From Chitinophagaceae bacterium (GTDB lineage Bacteria; Bacteroidota; Bacteroidia; Chitinophagales; Chitinophagaceae), in contig JADKKA010000018.1 in NCBI GenBank assembly GCA_016720745.1, positions 1,426,001 through 1,490,000 on the forward strand: DNA of 64,000 bases. Direction: 5' to 3'. Under the pieces are notes generated by a model. That model saw nothing but the letters and a program-made list of their open reading frames with translations. It was not told the DNA's origin and did no database searches. Numbering within the stretch: position 1 is the stretch's first letter; each line of letters starts with the position of its first letter. A program made the position numbers and the translations under genes. Positions 63,674-64,000 of the stretch are shown here, piece by piece.

Positions 63674-64000
63674 CTGATCGTATCTTTTTCAATTGGTTTG
63701 GACACCAAAGTGTCCTCATCGTGTTCATATAGATATTTCAGATCCACCAGCCATAATCCGTTGGCCCGCATCACCCGCAGGGTATCGGGGTCATTTTTAA
63801 AAGAGTTGGAGTAAATAATAATACTCACGGAATCATTCAGTTCTTTAACCGGTGAAAAAATACGGATACTGGCACTGCGATAACCATTCCGGGTGCCCTG
63901 GTCAATATTTTGATAAGCCCTTTCTGCAATATCCATATAATTGGTATTGACAGAATCCTGCAGCATGTAACGACGGGCCTCATCAAATTTTCCATCGAGC
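63670..64000 (-). CDS. Partial protein, DUF4878-like, cut by the window edge
   Basis: The frame is open to position 64000 (LDGKFDEARRYMLQDSVNT) so the N-terminus is outside. The region TNYMDIAERAYQNI... NDSVSIIIYSNSFKNDPDTLRVMRANGLWLVDLKY has the curled beta-sheet pattern of NTF2-like DUF4878 lipoproteins. Function unknown; operon with crcB. Confidence 0.55.
   Translation of the reverse strand, partial: LDGKFDEARRYMLQDSVNTNYMDIAERAYQNIDQGTRNGYRSASIRIFSPVKELNDSVSIIIYSNSFKNDPDTLRVMRANGLWLVDLKYLYEHDEDTLVSKPIEKDTIR

Noticed and set aside
1..64000. tRNA, rRNA or riboswitch
   Set aside because: I saw no cloverleaf, conserved T-loop pattern or known riboswitch core by eye; a covariance-model scan would be needed to exclude them.

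Overview
The window looks like a chromosome segment of a Bacteroidota bacterium, most likely Chitinophagaceae or a close relative. The indicators are a type IX secretion sorting tail on a secreted protease, many SpI/SpII-exported proteins with Bacteroidota-style signal peptides, DUF3857/transglutaminase proteins, an outer-membrane beta-barrel receptor, a small RRM protein, a few TAnnTTTG-type -7 boxes and mostly weak Shine-Dalgarno sequences. This is read from gene content only. No rRNA or tRNA gene was recognised.

Layout. 0-5.1 kb: queG (frameshifted, runs off the left edge) and two tandem DUF3857/transglutaminase genes, then palindromes. 5.1-12.1 kb: an AT-rich accessory stretch with a AAA ATPase remnant, then single-gene units for a TIR-like/deoxyribosyltransferase-fold protein, a caspase-like protease (frameshifted, with a UVR-motif continuation) and an AbiC-family abortive-infection protein. 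These units share a similar post-gene repeat and are followed by a truncated DUF3857 copy and a Tiki/TraB-like protein. 10.2-22.6 kb: an interspersed repeat family separates almost every gene. It includes approximately 350-400 bp direct repeats around a zinc-dependent phospholipase C gene pair, and one copy sits at the truncation point of the DUF3857 duplicate. 15.3-28.1 kb: secreted S1 protease, third DUF3857 protein, small envelope proteins, polysaccharide deacetylase, DoxX protein and a large alpha/beta hydrolase with a small partner. 28.2-58.9 kb: mostly ordinary chromosome, with clpB, two serine hydrolases, a Tat-exported threonine-aldolase-like enzyme, fasciclin protein, lipoproteins, carbonic anhydrase, a secreted WD40-caspase, MFS transporter, RRM protein, SolA-like oxidase, TonB-receptor-like barrel, di-heme peroxidase and a Mur ligase. 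58.7-64 kb: guanine deaminase, sigma/anti-sigma pair, C40 peptidase, TauE-like permease, pyrophosphatase and fluoride exporter.

The most interesting part is 5.9-10.2 kb. Three unrelated candidate defence effectors sit in one orientation, each followed by approximately 80-240 bp of non-coding DNA opening with a related CTGC(AG)CCAACAT-like sequence. This resembles an array of mobile single-gene cassettes. No integrase is in the window, so the mechanism is inference.

A caution for all uses of this sequence: at least eight single-base indels break otherwise clean genes (queG, the caspase gene, the Mur ligase, a hypothetical gene at 58.9-59.35 kb, the sigma factor, the C40 peptidase). Most lie in homopolymers and six or seven lie between 58.75 and 61.17 kb. 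That pattern fits uncorrected sequencing error better than seven independent pseudogenes.
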